From positions 2,991,001 through 3,055,000 of the forward strand of contig NZ_CP025791.1 in the NCBI RefSeq assembly GCF_002886045.1: DNA of 64,000 nucleotides. Direction: 5' to 3'. Source of the stretch: Flavivirga eckloniae (GTDB taxonomy: Bacteria; Bacteroidota; Bacteroidia; Flavobacteriales; Flavobacteriaceae). Numbering within the stretch: the stretch's first letter is position 1; each line of letters opens with the position of its first letter. The translations under genes were made by a program, and so were the position numbers. Positions 33,735 through 42,389 of this stretch are shown here, piece by piece. Under the pieces are notes generated by a model. It was given only the letters and a program-made list of their open reading frames with translations, was not told the origin of the DNA and did no database searches.

Positions 33735-36074
33735 ATGAAAAATATACTAGTACTTGCAATATTGTTTGCAAGTCTAAGCGCATATGCGCAAAACAAATAC
33801 AGCGGAAAAGTTGTTGATGTTAACAATCAACCATTGGTGCAAGCCACAGTTCAATCCCAAAGTAATTTACAAAATGCCATAGTTACAGATGGTCATGGTG
33901 CCTTTTCAATTTTATTAGAAGAAGACACGCCCGTTATTGTAAAGTTTATTGGGCATAAAACGGTTACAAAAACACTTTCTAAAGGCAACAATATTATTGT
34001 TCTTGCTTACGACGATGAAGTTTTAGATGAGGTCGTTATTTCTGCAAGCCGCGAAACACAACAAAGAAAAGACGTTTCGGCTTCCATTTCGGTGATATCT
34101 GCAAAAAGTATTGAAGAAACCAAAGCCTTAGGTATAGACCAATTGGTAAATGATGTTCCGGGGGTTTTAATGTCTACCTCTAGAGCAGCTAGCAATGAGC
34201 AGCATTTCATGGCGGTACGTTCCCCAATATCTACCAAATCGCTGTTTTTATATGTTGAAGACGGTTTACCTATTAGACCCACAGCCGTTTTTAATCATAA
34301 TGCACTTTTAGAAATGAACGATGTTGCTTTTGAGCGTTTAGAGGTTTTAAAAGGACCAGCATCCAGCATTTACGGAAGTGAAGCCATTGGCGGAAGTTTT
34401 AACTTTATTACTAAAAAACCTACCAGGGATTTTACCGGATATGCCGGATTTCAAATTAACGATATGGGGTTAACCCGTTACGATCTGGAATTATCTAAGT
34501 ATGCCAGCGATAAGGTTGGGTTTTATGTTGGCACGCAGTATACACAACGTAAAGATGGCCCAGTGCAACACAGCGATTACGAAAAATTCGCGTTAACATT
34601 TAAAAATGTATACCACATTGCACCCTCTTTAAATTGGACCAGCGTGTTCAATATTGTCGATTACAGATCGGATATGGCGGGCTCTATTAGTGAATCGGAT
34701 TATTCTGCAGGAAATTACGAAAGCGATCAAACCTTTACCAAACGTGATGCTTTTTCTTTTAGGTTTAGAAGTACATTAGATAAAATCTGGAACGCCAAAA
34801 ATAAAACAGCGTTCAATTTTATTTTCAGAAAAAATGTTATGGGACAAATCCCATCGTACCGTATCAGGCAGTTTAGAAATAGCGGACAATTAACAGGGCT
34901 TGGTCGTGGCGAAATCAATGAAAATTCATTTTCGAGTCTTGTTGGTTTAATACAGCATAAAGTGGATTTCGATTTTGCGAATTCGTCGTTAATTATAGGA
35001 TCTTCTTTAGATTATTCGCCGCAAGATTACGTAGCCGAAACCATTGGTGTAACTGTTAATACAACAACAGGACAGAACATAGGATATGCATTAAATTCCA
35101 GAGATTATATTCTTAATTACGATGCCAGCATTTTAAACTATGCGGGGTATTTTCAATATGAAATTAACCCTATTGAAAAGTTAAAAGTAACAGCAGCTTT
35201 ACGATACGACGGTTTTGAATATGATTATAACAACCTGGTTGATGCAGTTGCTGGGCCAAGAGATTCTAAAAACAGCTATAACAATGTATCTCCAAAATTA
35301 GGGGCAAACTATAACCTAACTGAGAAGCTGGGGTTTTATGCTAATTACTCTAACGGGTTTACGCCACCGCAAACATCTACCCTATACCGTAACAGTTTTG
35401 TGGGTGTTGGTGGTGATGTGTTCGATTTAAAACCGAGCAGTTATGATAATTTTGAAATAGGCTCTTATTTTAGGGCATCGAGCCGCTTAAAAGCAGATGT
35501 TGCACTTTATCTTTTAGAAGGCAAGAATACGTTGGTGACTTTACGCAATGAAAATGACGAGTTTTTTAATGCCAATGTTGGGAAAACACGATCGTACGGT
35601 ATTGAATATGGTATTAAATATTCGCCAATTGAAGCTTTAACGATTAGCCATAACGGAAGTTTTGCAAAACATAGATATATCGATTTTTTCGATAGAGGTG
35701 TCGATTACTCTGATACTGATAGAGAAACAGCTCCACAACTTTTAGGAACTTCTAAAATCAGTTATAAACCACAAGCCATTAAAGGGCTTTTGTTTAGCGT
35801 TACCCACGAATTGGTTGGAAAGTATAATACCAGTTTTGAAAATCAGGTTGACAATGGCGATGGCACGTTTAGCACGGCTGTTTACGACGGACATAATGTG
35901 TTTAATGCTTTGGTTTCGTATGAAGCAAAGTGTTTTGAACTCTGGGCTCATGCTCTAAACATTTTCGACGATCTGTATGCCGCCAGAGCGAGCTATAATA
36001 GGTTTAGAAGAGAAAACGGCTATGTTATCGGAAACCCGAGAGCTTTTCACTTTGGGGTGCGGTATAAGTTTTAA
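33735..36074 (+). CDS. TonB-dependent outer-membrane receptor with carboxypeptidase-regulatory-like N-domain
   Basis: 779 residues from ATG 33735, which opens a clear signal peptide (ILVLAILFASLSAYAQ). The upstream GTG extension to 33690 is rejected. Domains: CarboxypepD_reg-like (YSGKVVDVNNQPLVQATVQ, residues 20-95), plug (ETQQRKDVSASISVISAKSIEE and VLKGPASSIYGSEAIGGSF) and a 22-strand barrel ending in the terminal aromatic FGVRYKF. Imports a ligand, probably a siderophore-, haem- or metal-bound compound, across the outer membrane using TonB-ExbBD. Its neighbours (CNGKCH protein and PepSY protein) support metal uptake. Confidence 0.94.
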   Translation: MKNILVLAILFASLSAYAQNKYSGKVVDVNNQPLVQATVQSQSNLQNAIVTDGHGAFSILLEEDTPVIVKFIGHKTVTKTLSKGNNIIVLAYDDEVLDEVVISASRETQQRKDVSASISVISAKSIEETKALGIDQLVNDVPGVLMSTSRAASNEQHFMAVRSPISTKSLFLYVEDGLPIRPTAVFNHNALLEMNDVAFERLEVLKGPASSIYGSEAIGGSFNFITKKPTRDFTGYAGFQINDMGLTRYDLELSKYASDKVGFYVGTQYTQRKDGPVQHSDYEKFALTFKNVYHIAPSLNWTSVFNIVDYRSDMAGSISESDYSAGNYESDQTFTKRDAFSFRFRSTLDKIWNAKNKTAFNFIFRKNVMGQIPSYRIRQFRNSGQLTGLGRGEINENSFSSLVGLIQHKVDFDFANSSLIIGSSLDYSPQDYVAETIGVTVNTTTGQNIGYALNSRDYILNYDASILNYAGYFQYEINPIEKLKVTAALRYDGFEYDYNNLVDAVAGPRDSKNSYNNVSPKLGANYNLTEKLGFYANYSNGFTPPQTSTLYRNSFVGVGGDVFDLKPSSYDNFEIGSYFRASSRLKADVALYLLEGKNTLVTLRNENDEFFNANVGKTRSYGIEYGIKYSPIEALTISHNGSFAKHRYIDFFDRGVDYSDTDRETAPQLLGTSKISYKPQAIKGLLFSVTHELVGKYNTSFENQVDNGDGTFSTAVYDGHNVFNALVSYEAKCFELWAHALNIFDDLYAARASYNRFRRENGYVIGNPRAFHFGVRYKF

Positions 36075-36094
36075 TCATTTTGGGGTTGTTTGAT

Positions 36095-36183
36095 GTCATT
36101 CAGAGCGACCCGTGCTGAGCCTTTCGGCTTCGCTCAAGATAAACTAAAGTCGAAGCAAGCGAATCTGCCTCCGCAGGAATGAC
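36095..36183. repeat. MITE-like dispersed repeat, copy A
   Basis: It begins GTCATTCAGAGCG and ends AATGAC (short terminal inverted repeats). The 55 or so bases from GTGCTGAGCCTTTC to GCAAGCGAA match, in reverse orientation, 47660-47720. It lies between the TonB receptor and PepSY genes and is transcribed through. Confidence 0.65.
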
Positions 36184-36213
36184 ACCAATCAACCCCACTT
36201 TAAATTATAAACC

Positions 36214-37458
36214 ATGTTTAAAAAAAATCATAAATTAAATCAATGGCTTTGGAAATGGCACTTCATAGCAGGGCTTATTTCTTTGCCCATAGTCATTTTA
36301 TTGGCTATTACAGGTGGTATCTATTTATTCAAAGATAGTTACGAAGCTCCAAGACAAGCCCATATAAAAACGGTTAAGGTTGAAGGTGAACCCATATCAT
36401 ACCAAGAGCAATGGCAATTAGCTAAACCGAATTTGCACAAACCACCTTTTACAATGGTGATTCCAACTGAAGCTAATCAAGCTACAGCATTTACTTCGGG
36501 CATGTTTAGTCATAAAAAAAGTGTGTTTATAAATCCTTATAAGGGTGAAATTACCGGAAATATTAATCCTAAGGATACCGATATGCATAAGGTTAGAAAA
36601 CTACACGGCGAGTTGCTGCTAGGTAAATTCGGCACAAAAATCGTTGAGCTTGTTGCTAGTTGGCTTTTTGTATTAATTATTACTGGTATTTACGTGTTTT
36701 GGCCAGCGAAAAAGGAAGGAATAAAAGGATTTTTTAAAATTCGTTTTAAGCAGGGAAAACGTATTTTGTTTAGAGATTTACATACTGTTTTCGGGTTTTG
36801 GATATCCATTTTATTACTCATGACGTTGGCAGGTGGTATGCCATGGACCGATGTTTTCGGCGATAGTTTTAAATGGGTACAAAAGGTTACAAATACAGGC
36901 TTCCCTAAAACCTGGAATGCCCGGAGTTTAAAATCGCATGCAGAAGGTAAACCCATTTCTTTGGATGATATGGTAACCCTTGCCAAGTCAATGGACTTAA
37001 AGGGCGAAGTAAGCCTCGGTTTGCCAAAAGATAAAATCGGTGTGTATAGTATTTACAATACCACATTCGATTTGGGCGCACAGAAGCGTTTTCATTTCGA
37101 TCAGTATTCCGGAGAGCAGTTAGTACACCATAATTGGGAAGATGTTGGTATTTTAATGCGGGGACGTATGTGGTTTATGGCATTTCATCAAGGGCAATTC
37201 GGACTCTGGAATTGGGTTTTAATGATCTGTGTTGCCGTTTTACTAACCTTTATATCAGTAGCAGCATTAGTATCGTATTTAAAGCGTAAACCAGATGGAA
37301 AGTGGGGCACACCAAAAGTACCAGCTAAGTTTAAAGTGGGTTATGGTGTTATGGCTTTAATTGTTTTGCTTGGTGTTGTTTTTCCGTTGTTTGGTTTTAG
37401 TGTTTTGGCGATTATTGTAGTTGAATTATTGAAGAAAAAAAGACTTCGTTCTGAATGA
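36214..37458 (+). CDS. PepSY-associated membrane protein (iron/siderophore reductase-like)
   Basis: 414 residues with the PepSY_TM plan: an N-terminal helix (WHFIAGLISLPIVILLAITGGIYLF), a large periplasmic part with two PepSY-like segments, three further helices (near 148-166, 192-210, 325-350), and a terminal helix. His in LWKWHFIAG, KLHGELLLG, DLHTVFGFW and MAFHQGQFG may bind haem, as proposed for FoxB/PiuB-type reductases. Inference: it reduces or releases imported ferric chelates in the inner membrane. It shares an operon-like order with the TonB receptor, separated by the repeat. Its last codons merge with a TTCGTTCTGAATGAC repeat end. Confidence 0.9.
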   Translation: MFKKNHKLNQWLWKWHFIAGLISLPIVILLAITGGIYLFKDSYEAPRQAHIKTVKVEGEPISYQEQWQLAKPNLHKPPFTMVIPTEANQATAFTSGMFSHKKSVFINPYKGEITGNINPKDTDMHKVRKLHGELLLGKFGTKIVELVASWLFVLIITGIYVFWPAKKEGIKGFFKIRFKQGKRILFRDLHTVFGFWISILLLMTLAGGMPWTDVFGDSFKWVQKVTNTGFPKTWNARSLKSHAEGKPISLDDMVTLAKSMDLKGEVSLGLPKDKIGVYSIYNTTFDLGAQKRFHFDQYSGEQLVHHNWEDVGILMRGRMWFMAFHQGQFGLWNWVLMICVAVLLTFISVAALVSYLKRKPDGKWGTPKVPAKFKVGYGVMALIVLLGVVFPLFGFSVLAIIVVELLKKKRLRSE

Positions 37459-37468
37459 CAAGTAAAAA

Positions 37469-37508
37469 AGAGCCTTAAATACTATGAATTGAGATATTTT
37501 AAGGCTCT
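37469..37508. terminator. Bidirectional terminator
   Basis: AGAGCCTTAAATA pairs with TATTTTAAGGCTCT around an ACTATGAATT-type loop, between the PepSY gene and the convergent hypothetical gene. The minus-strand stop codon overlaps the right arm. Confidence 0.75.
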
Positions 37509-37839
37509 AACTATCAACACGAAAAATCTTATCTGCTTTGATGCATTGGTCAATATTTTCAATAATCATAATTGGTGGAATGGATGCCCTGTTGTTAAAA
37601 TATACATAAGGGAGTTTTTCGTAAAAGTCGTCAAACTCCTTTCTTGTTAAAACATCAGTTCCGGTATTATTTTCTTTATCAATGCGAATAACAATAATAA
37701 CCTTTAGCCCCGTTATACAGTGTTTTACAACGTTGTCTGATAGTCCGGATTTGTTTAACAATCCAATTAATGTAACTATAATATCGTAGGGCGGTAGTGC
37801 AAAATTATCTGATGATGTATTGACCTCTGTTTTTTCCAT
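37507..37839 (-). CDS. Small hypothetical protein
   Basis: 110 residues, soluble, no leader. It contains DIIVTLIGLLNKSGLSDNVVKHC and GLKVIIVIRIDKE, suggesting an alpha/beta fold, and ends with a Lys/Asp-rich segment. No family was recognised. It is convergent with the PepSY gene over a shared terminator and its promoter side borders the structured non-coding locus. Confidence 0.55.
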   Translation of the reverse strand: MEKTEVNTSSDNFALPPYDIIVTLIGLLNKSGLSDNVVKHCITGLKVIIVIRIDKENNTGTDVLTRKEFDDFYEKLPYVYFNNRASIPPIMIIENIDQCIKADKIFRVDS

Positions 37840-38266
37840 AGAACTAATTAATGTTTTAATGACACTTAAAAAATTGTAAGTTGAGGTTAGGTTTAATAGG
37901 TGCTGAGATACTGAAACATTTATCCTGAATTTAATTCAGGAAGTTCAGCACATGCAAATTCAGCACTAGTGCCCATAATGTATGGAAACAAAAAGACGTG
38001 GAACTCAACTTATCGCATCAGAGGTACTGGTATACCGAGGAACAACAAGAGAGCCCACGTCCATAGACGTGAGCATCATACTTATCTTCTCGTTCCTATA
38101 AAAATTACCAGTTTTCTGATACGAGATTCAAAGCGAATGCTTCAATATTTTATTTGAAGAATCGCAAAATTAATATTTCTAGACCAAATGTAGTAAAAAT
38201 ATTGTAAGTAGGTAATATTACCCACATGTTTTTATAAAAAACTTTTGAAATTGCTTTGAAATCGGT
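37840..38266. other. 427-base gene-free stretch with nested inverted repeats (possible structured RNA or element remnant)
   Basis: Left part: GTGCTGA (37900-37906) pairs with TCAGCAC (37945-37951) and encloses CCTGAATT/AATTCAGG; then the palindrome GCACTAGTGC at 37963. Right part 38017-38120: ATCAGA-ACTGG pairs with CCAGT-TCTGAT, AGGAAC with GTTCCT, and at the centre CACGTC-CATA-GACGTG. The arms nest correctly, so the strand folds as a long hairpin with bulges. A 62-codon open frame over it (37969-38157) has no initiator context and its sequence is explained by the pairing. Confidence 0.55.
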
Positions 38267-38521
38267 ATGATGTACAACGAAACAGACAAGAACAATTTTA
38301 AGGTCTTATTTGGAAAAAACTTAAAAAGAATTAGAGAATCTAAAAAATTAAGCTTTAGACAATTAGCTACTCGTTGCAATATAGATTATAGTGATATTAG
38401 TAAAATTGAAAAAGGGAAACGGAATATTCAGTTATCTTCATTGCTGGAATTGTCTATTGGTTTAGATGTTCATCCTAAGGAATTGTTTGATTTTGAGGTT
38501 GGTTTGGGCTATAATAAGTGA
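38267..38521 (+). CDS. XRE-family helix-turn-helix regulator
   Basis: 84 residues, starting at either of two adjacent ATG codons. The HTH is LKRIRESKKLSFRQLATRCNIDYSDISKIEKGKRNIQLSSLLELSIGLDVHP, a complete Cro/CI-type five-helix domain, and little else. Single-domain regulators of this size are often the repressors of accessory elements. It sits 147 bases beyond the structured locus. Its target is unknown. Confidence 0.92.
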   Translation: MMYNETDKNNFKVLFGKNLKRIRESKKLSFRQLATRCNIDYSDISKIEKGKRNIQLSSLLELSIGLDVHPKELFDFEVGLGYNK

Positions 38522-38583
38522 TAGTTAAAGTTCTAAGCATAAACTTTGAGAGTAAGTCTATAGACACCTTTGTCATAATCGAT

Positions 38584-38859
38584 TTAATTTCTATGATCAT
38601 TTATTGTTCTATCATGATCACTTTTTATGTTGGCAAATCCTCCAACTACATGAATAGGCCAAGCAAAACCAATCCAAAATATAGAACTTTGAAGGGGAGG
38701 ATTTTTTGCATTTTTGAACATTGCAAATAAACCAAAAAGTAACGAGGTTATAATATAACTTAGAAGTATTACCCAATACCATTTTATATCAAAATCCCAA
38801 AAGTTATAGGTAAGAATGACAAATATTATAACTAATACGAATGAGTGAGTATTATTCAT
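38584..38859 (-). CDS. Small membrane protein
   Basis: 91 residues with three hydrophobic stretches (FVLVIIFVILTYNFW, WVILLSYIITSLLFGLFAMF and IFWIGFAWPIHVVGGF). No family was recognised. A plus-strand frame over the same bases (38518-38730) lacks protein character and was not kept. It is probably co-transcribed with the HNH-type gene 19 bases upstream on the same strand. Confidence 0.55.
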   Translation of the reverse strand: MNNTHSFVLVIIFVILTYNFWDFDIKWYWVILLSYIITSLLFGLFAMFKNAKNPPLQSSIFWIGFAWPIHVVGGFANIKSDHDRTINDHRN

Positions 38860-38878
38860 TTTTTCTATTTTGTGAGTA

Positions 38879-39310
38879 TTATTTCTTCCTTAGTTTCCAA
38901 ACCCCAGAACTTAAATTAAATTTGAGTCCAATCTTTTTAGCATGAATATAAGGGGATACAAGCCTTAAATTTGAAACATCGCAAGAGTCTGTCCCTTCTA
39001 CTTGTTGCTCTCGATAATGGTCATATTCCATTTTTACCCTTCTACCTAATCTTTCATTTATTGGGGCATAAGGGTTTCTACCTTTTCGCATTTCCTTGAG
39101 TGAATCTTCATTAAAGCATTTCCTTGCTTCAGGATGGTTTGCCCACTGCTTGTTTATTATACGCCTAACATAATTGTAGTTAGAACTATTAACATTATTG
39201 TGTATGTAGTTTTGAACCTCTTGAGGAATTGCGATCGATTTTTTCGAAATAGAATTTGAGTTTTGAACCTTTGTTTTTTTGATTTTAGAATTATCTATTG
39301 AAGCAGCCAT
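38879..39310 (-). CDS. Small protein resembling colicin/pyocin-type HNH nuclease domain
   Basis: 143 residues. The N-terminal 30 are basic and Ser/Lys-rich. Residues about 55-135 recall the colicin E9-type DNase domain: WANHPEARKCFNEDSLKEMRKGRNPYAP, a KMEYDHYREQ segment where LHH is expected, and NLRLVSPYIHAKK for the Asn and second His. So H-N-H is present but the first of the two adjacent His is Asp. No toxin delivery domain or leader is attached. Inference: an orphan nuclease, possibly a derivative of a polymorphic toxin tip, or a housekeeping endonuclease. No immunity gene was identified beside it, except possibly the small membrane protein downstream. Confidence 0.6.
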   Translation of the reverse strand: MAASIDNSKIKKTKVQNSNSISKKSIAIPQEVQNYIHNNVNSSNYNYVRRIINKQWANHPEARKCFNEDSLKEMRKGRNPYAPINERLGRRVKMEYDHYREQQVEGTDSCDVSNLRLVSPYIHAKKIGLKFNLSSGVWKLRKK

Positions 39311-39471
39311 AGTTTCCTTTTTTTAACTATGTTGGTGTTGGTTAAAGGTAAATATTTGAATAAAATCATCAGTTAAAAACTGATGATAGCGAGTTTTTTG
39401 TTTTAAAAAAATGATAATCGAATACATATACCTTAAGATGCTACAAAGTTCTAATTTTGTTTTACCGCATT

Positions 39472-40962
39472 TCATTTCCACCAAAGTTCATTTAAGGAAC
39501 TCGATGCTCTTGAAATAAAACGAAACTCTTCAAGAGCATTAAGTTCTTTTATTTCCTTGACAATCAATTTATCAGAGTAGTCCCACCATTTTGCCATAAC
39601 TTTATCGTTATCATTTAGTTCAATGACAATATTTCCGTTAATGTCTTTACTCGATAATTCTGTGTCATTTAATTTTAATATTTTATCACTATTTATTGTA
39701 GCGATTATTCTTGCTTCTTGCTCTCGTCTTACTAAAGAATTAATACTATTAAGACCTTTCAAGTATTTTGAAAATGTTTCTAAGGAATTCGTTGCATCCG
39801 ATAACAATTTCTGTTCAATGTGATACTTAAAAAATAAATCTCCATTGATACTTGATAATATTGATTTTCGATTTTTTAAATAAATACTGAGCCTGGGGGG
39901 TCTATCTGAAAAAGCAAATTTTGAATATGTAAACATAACTCCTTTGTCAATCAATTTTTTCACTAGTTCTTTTGATTGTTCCAAGCAAGACTCCAAAGTA
40001 TCCTCATCTATTTCATCTAATATTGATTTCCTTTTATTTGAAGAATATATTCCTGAAAGTGATTCATTTACAATATTCAACAAATCACTTGCTTTATCAA
40101 GATTGATTTTTCCGGTTAATTTTTTAGCTATGTAATGCTGAACTTTTTTATTCTTACAATTACAATAAGCGAGAGCATTTAAACTAGCTTTTTGAATATC
40201 TTCATTTTTAGAACTTGACAAATCTTCGAGTAAAGGAATTGCTTCATAGTCGGAAGTTTTTTTTAGGTGATTTATTGCAGCAATTCTAACTTCTAAATTT
40301 TCTTCTGAATCTTTTATATAGTGTCTGTTTATGATTTTAAACTCATCATAATCAATATTATGTAAGTTGGTAAATATTGCCGTGAGCTTTTCCGTATTAT
40401 AAGAATAAAAAATAAAATCCTTTGAAAGAATAACTTTTAATTTGGCCATTAATCTCTCTTTCTCATTTGGTTCAAATCTCGCCTCAGATAAGATTGAAAT
40501 AATACTTTTAAATGTATCAATATCTAAATCAGGTCGATCAATCACGTCAATAAAGTGCTCTAAATGTTCAGGTTTTAATTCAAATCGTGAAAACCTATTG
40601 TGCTTTAGTTTTTCTAATTTTAACAGATAAGATTCTGTCAGTGCGTTGGTATATAATATTTTTGCTTTGTTCTCATACTTTTTTAAAATATCTGTTTTGG
40701 CTAACTCTCTACTAATGCTTGTTTCTGCTGTCTTATTTATCGCATTTTTAATGTCTGAATAAGTTTTTATTCCCAGTATTGTTAGTAAAACTGAAAATAA
40801 CGCTATCACCCATAAGAAAACTCTTGAAACAGTGGTAATTGTATTTTTTATTAATGTTCTATCTCGATCAAGATGTTCGCTTACTCGTTTATCTGTGGAA
40901 TCGGTAAGTTCAGATTTTATCTTTAGATACAGAAACTCTTGGTCTTCATTAAACTTATCCAT
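39472..40962 (-). CDS. Membrane-anchored protein with HEAT-like helical repeats, unknown function
   Basis: 496 residues. A short cytoplasmic N-terminus (KSELTDSTDKRVSEHLDRDR), one membrane helix near 45-66 (VFLWVIALFSVLLTILGI), a coiled-coil-like stretch, then many short helix pairs including SEENLEVRIAAINHLKKTSDYEAIPLLEDL and EDIQKASLNALAY, typical of HEAT repeats. C-terminal part not recognised. HEAT repeats suggest protein-protein contact. It is upstream of the HNH-type gene and downstream of the ExbD-like gene, all on one strand, so an operon is possible but gaps of 64 to 160 bases weaken this. Confidence 0.6.
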   Translation of the reverse strand: MDKFNEDQEFLYLKIKSELTDSTDKRVSEHLDRDRTLIKNTITTVSRVFLWVIALFSVLLTILGIKTYSDIKNAINKTAETSISRELAKTDILKKYENKAKILYTNALTESYLLKLEKLKHNRFSRFELKPEHLEHFIDVIDRPDLDIDTFKSIISILSEARFEPNEKERLMAKLKVILSKDFIFYSYNTEKLTAIFTNLHNIDYDEFKIINRHYIKDSEENLEVRIAAINHLKKTSDYEAIPLLEDLSSSKNEDIQKASLNALAYCNCKNKKVQHYIAKKLTGKINLDKASDLLNIVNESLSGIYSSNKRKSILDEIDEDTLESCLEQSKELVKKLIDKGVMFTYSKFAFSDRPPRLSIYLKNRKSILSSINGDLFFKYHIEQKLLSDATNSLETFSKYLKGLNSINSLVRREQEARIIATINSDKILKLNDTELSSKDINGNIVIELNDNDKVMAKWWDYSDKLIVKEIKELNALEEFRFISRASSSLNELWWK

Positions 40963-41026
40963 AATGTTTTTAATGATTTAGTATTATTGTATAAACGTTA
41001 CTCGGTTATGTGTTTTTTGTTGAAGG

Positions 41027-41419
41027 TTAGTCGAAATGATATACTTCTATATCGCCAATTTGATCGCTTCTAATTTTACTCAACCAGCATAAGAGATCTG
41101 TAAAGACCTCAAATGGGACATCGTTTTTTATCCCTATAACAACTCTAAACCTGTAAGTAACAGCTTTTTCTATCTCTTGTATAGCATCAAATAATTCAGA
41201 TTCATCTTTTATATCGTTATTGAGATATAATATTCTTGAATCATCGATTACAATATTTAAATATTTATTAGCTATGGAGTGGTTTTTTAATTCCCAATCC
41301 GCATCTTTCTTATCTAAAAATGTTATTTTTAGATTTTCTGAACAGTGGTTTTTGTCTGAGCTCTGCGAGTAAACACTATAACTCATCAAGAGAAATACTA
41401 TAGCTGTTGTTATTTTCAT
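41027..41419 (-). CDS. Exported ExbD/TolR-like periplasmic domain
   Basis: 130 residues with a cleavable signal peptide (TAIVFLLMSYSVYSQ). From residue 50 on the sequence follows the ExbD/TolR C-terminal domain: LNIVIDDSRILYLNND, SELFDAIQEIEKAVTYRFRVVIGIKNDVPFEVFTDLLCWLSKI, DIEVYHFD. True ExbD proteins have an N-terminal transmembrane helix with an essential Asp; here that helix is replaced by a signal peptide. It therefore cannot energise TonB in the usual way and may interact with it or with envelope partners. Confidence 0.6.
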   Translation of the reverse strand: MKITTAIVFLLMSYSVYSQSSDKNHCSENLKITFLDKKDADWELKNHSIANKYLNIVIDDSRILYLNNDIKDESELFDAIQEIEKAVTYRFRVVIGIKNDVPFEVFTDLLCWLSKIRSDQIGDIEVYHFD

Positions 41420-41677
41420 TTTTTTGATTTTGAATATTTTAAAATAAAATTAATTGATAAGTTTTCTTTTTTCAATACCCATTACAGGGTATTTATTTTT
41501 GATTAACTATAATTTATTACAATGATTTGTTTTACTTGATGGGAGCTTACCCGGCTATATTCCAAATAGAAAATCTTGACTAGCGATCTTTCACTAACGA
41601 GTGCTGTGCAGGCTTATCTAGTAAAAGCCAGTAGCATCGTTTAAAATCTTATTAGAGCCTATAAGAAGAATTTTTTT

Positions 41678-42169
41678 TCATTGCTTTATGCCCCATGCAA
41701 AACAATTTAGTTTACAGTTGCTACATTTATTCTCAATCATTTCAATTGCTTTACCGCAAACACCACAATCAACTTCTTTCATATTTGGTTTTTGATTGTA
41801 TTTAATAACTTCCTGATACCATGGTTCATTAATAATTCCGTCGCTGAATGCATTTACTATATCAATTACTAGTTCTTGAGCTGTATTTTTATCAATCTTG
41901 TTATTACTTCTTTTTTCTGATATACTTCTTAACACATTCTTTATTTTTAAATGGAATAATTTGCTTTTCAGTTTTGATCCTAAATTCAATCCAAATAGCA
42001 AAGGAATAATAGATGAAATTATTCCTGTTATTAAAGCAATGGTAAAATTGTGAGAGTATTTAGTTACAGGTTCGTTCCATAGATCGTAAACTTTATTTCC
42101 GCAAAAAAGCATCAAAATTATTGCAGTACCATAAATGTAAAATCTATTATATCTAATTAGATGATTCAT
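41678..42169 (-). CDS. Membrane protein with C-terminal zinc-ribbon-like motif
   Basis: 163 residues. Two hydrophobic helices (FYIYGTAIILMLFCGNKVY and FTIALITGIISSIIPLLFGL), a basic loop (KSKLFHLKIKNVLRSISEKR), then CGVCGKAIEMIENKCSNCKLN, a CxxC-x9-CxxC motif at the extreme C-terminus. This Cys pair arrangement is that of a zinc ribbon. Function unknown; the zinc ribbon faces the cytoplasm if both N- and C-termini are inside. It stands alone on its strand with gaps of more than 250 bases on both sides. Confidence 0.6.
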   Translation of the reverse strand: MNHLIRYNRFYIYGTAIILMLFCGNKVYDLWNEPVTKYSHNFTIALITGIISSIIPLLFGLNLGSKLKSKLFHLKIKNVLRSISEKRSNNKIDKNTAQELVIDIVNAFSDGIINEPWYQEVIKYNQKPNMKEVDCGVCGKAIEMIENKCSNCKLNCFAWGIKQ

Positions 42170-42389
42170 TAGTTTTACTTGTTATTAACCACGTATCTAT
42201 TTTAGTTGAGTTTTCGTTCAAGTAAAACTATAGCACTTTGTAGCATTTATTTTTCTTACATCTGTCTAAACATAAGAAGTTTATTTAATTTAACGACAGA
42301 ATTATCTTATAAAATAGAATTGTATAATAATTAAGTCACTTTTGTTAAAACTTGGGTGTTTTGAAGTTATAAGATTGATGAATAGTTTT

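Noticed and set aside
37969-38157. 62-codon plus-strand frame
   Set aside because: It covers the nested inverted repeats, whose pairing explains the sequence, and it has no recognisable domain.
38518-38730. 70-codon plus-strand frame after the XRE gene
   Set aside because: It is antisense to a better membrane-protein gene at 38584-38859 with clear hydrophobic helices.
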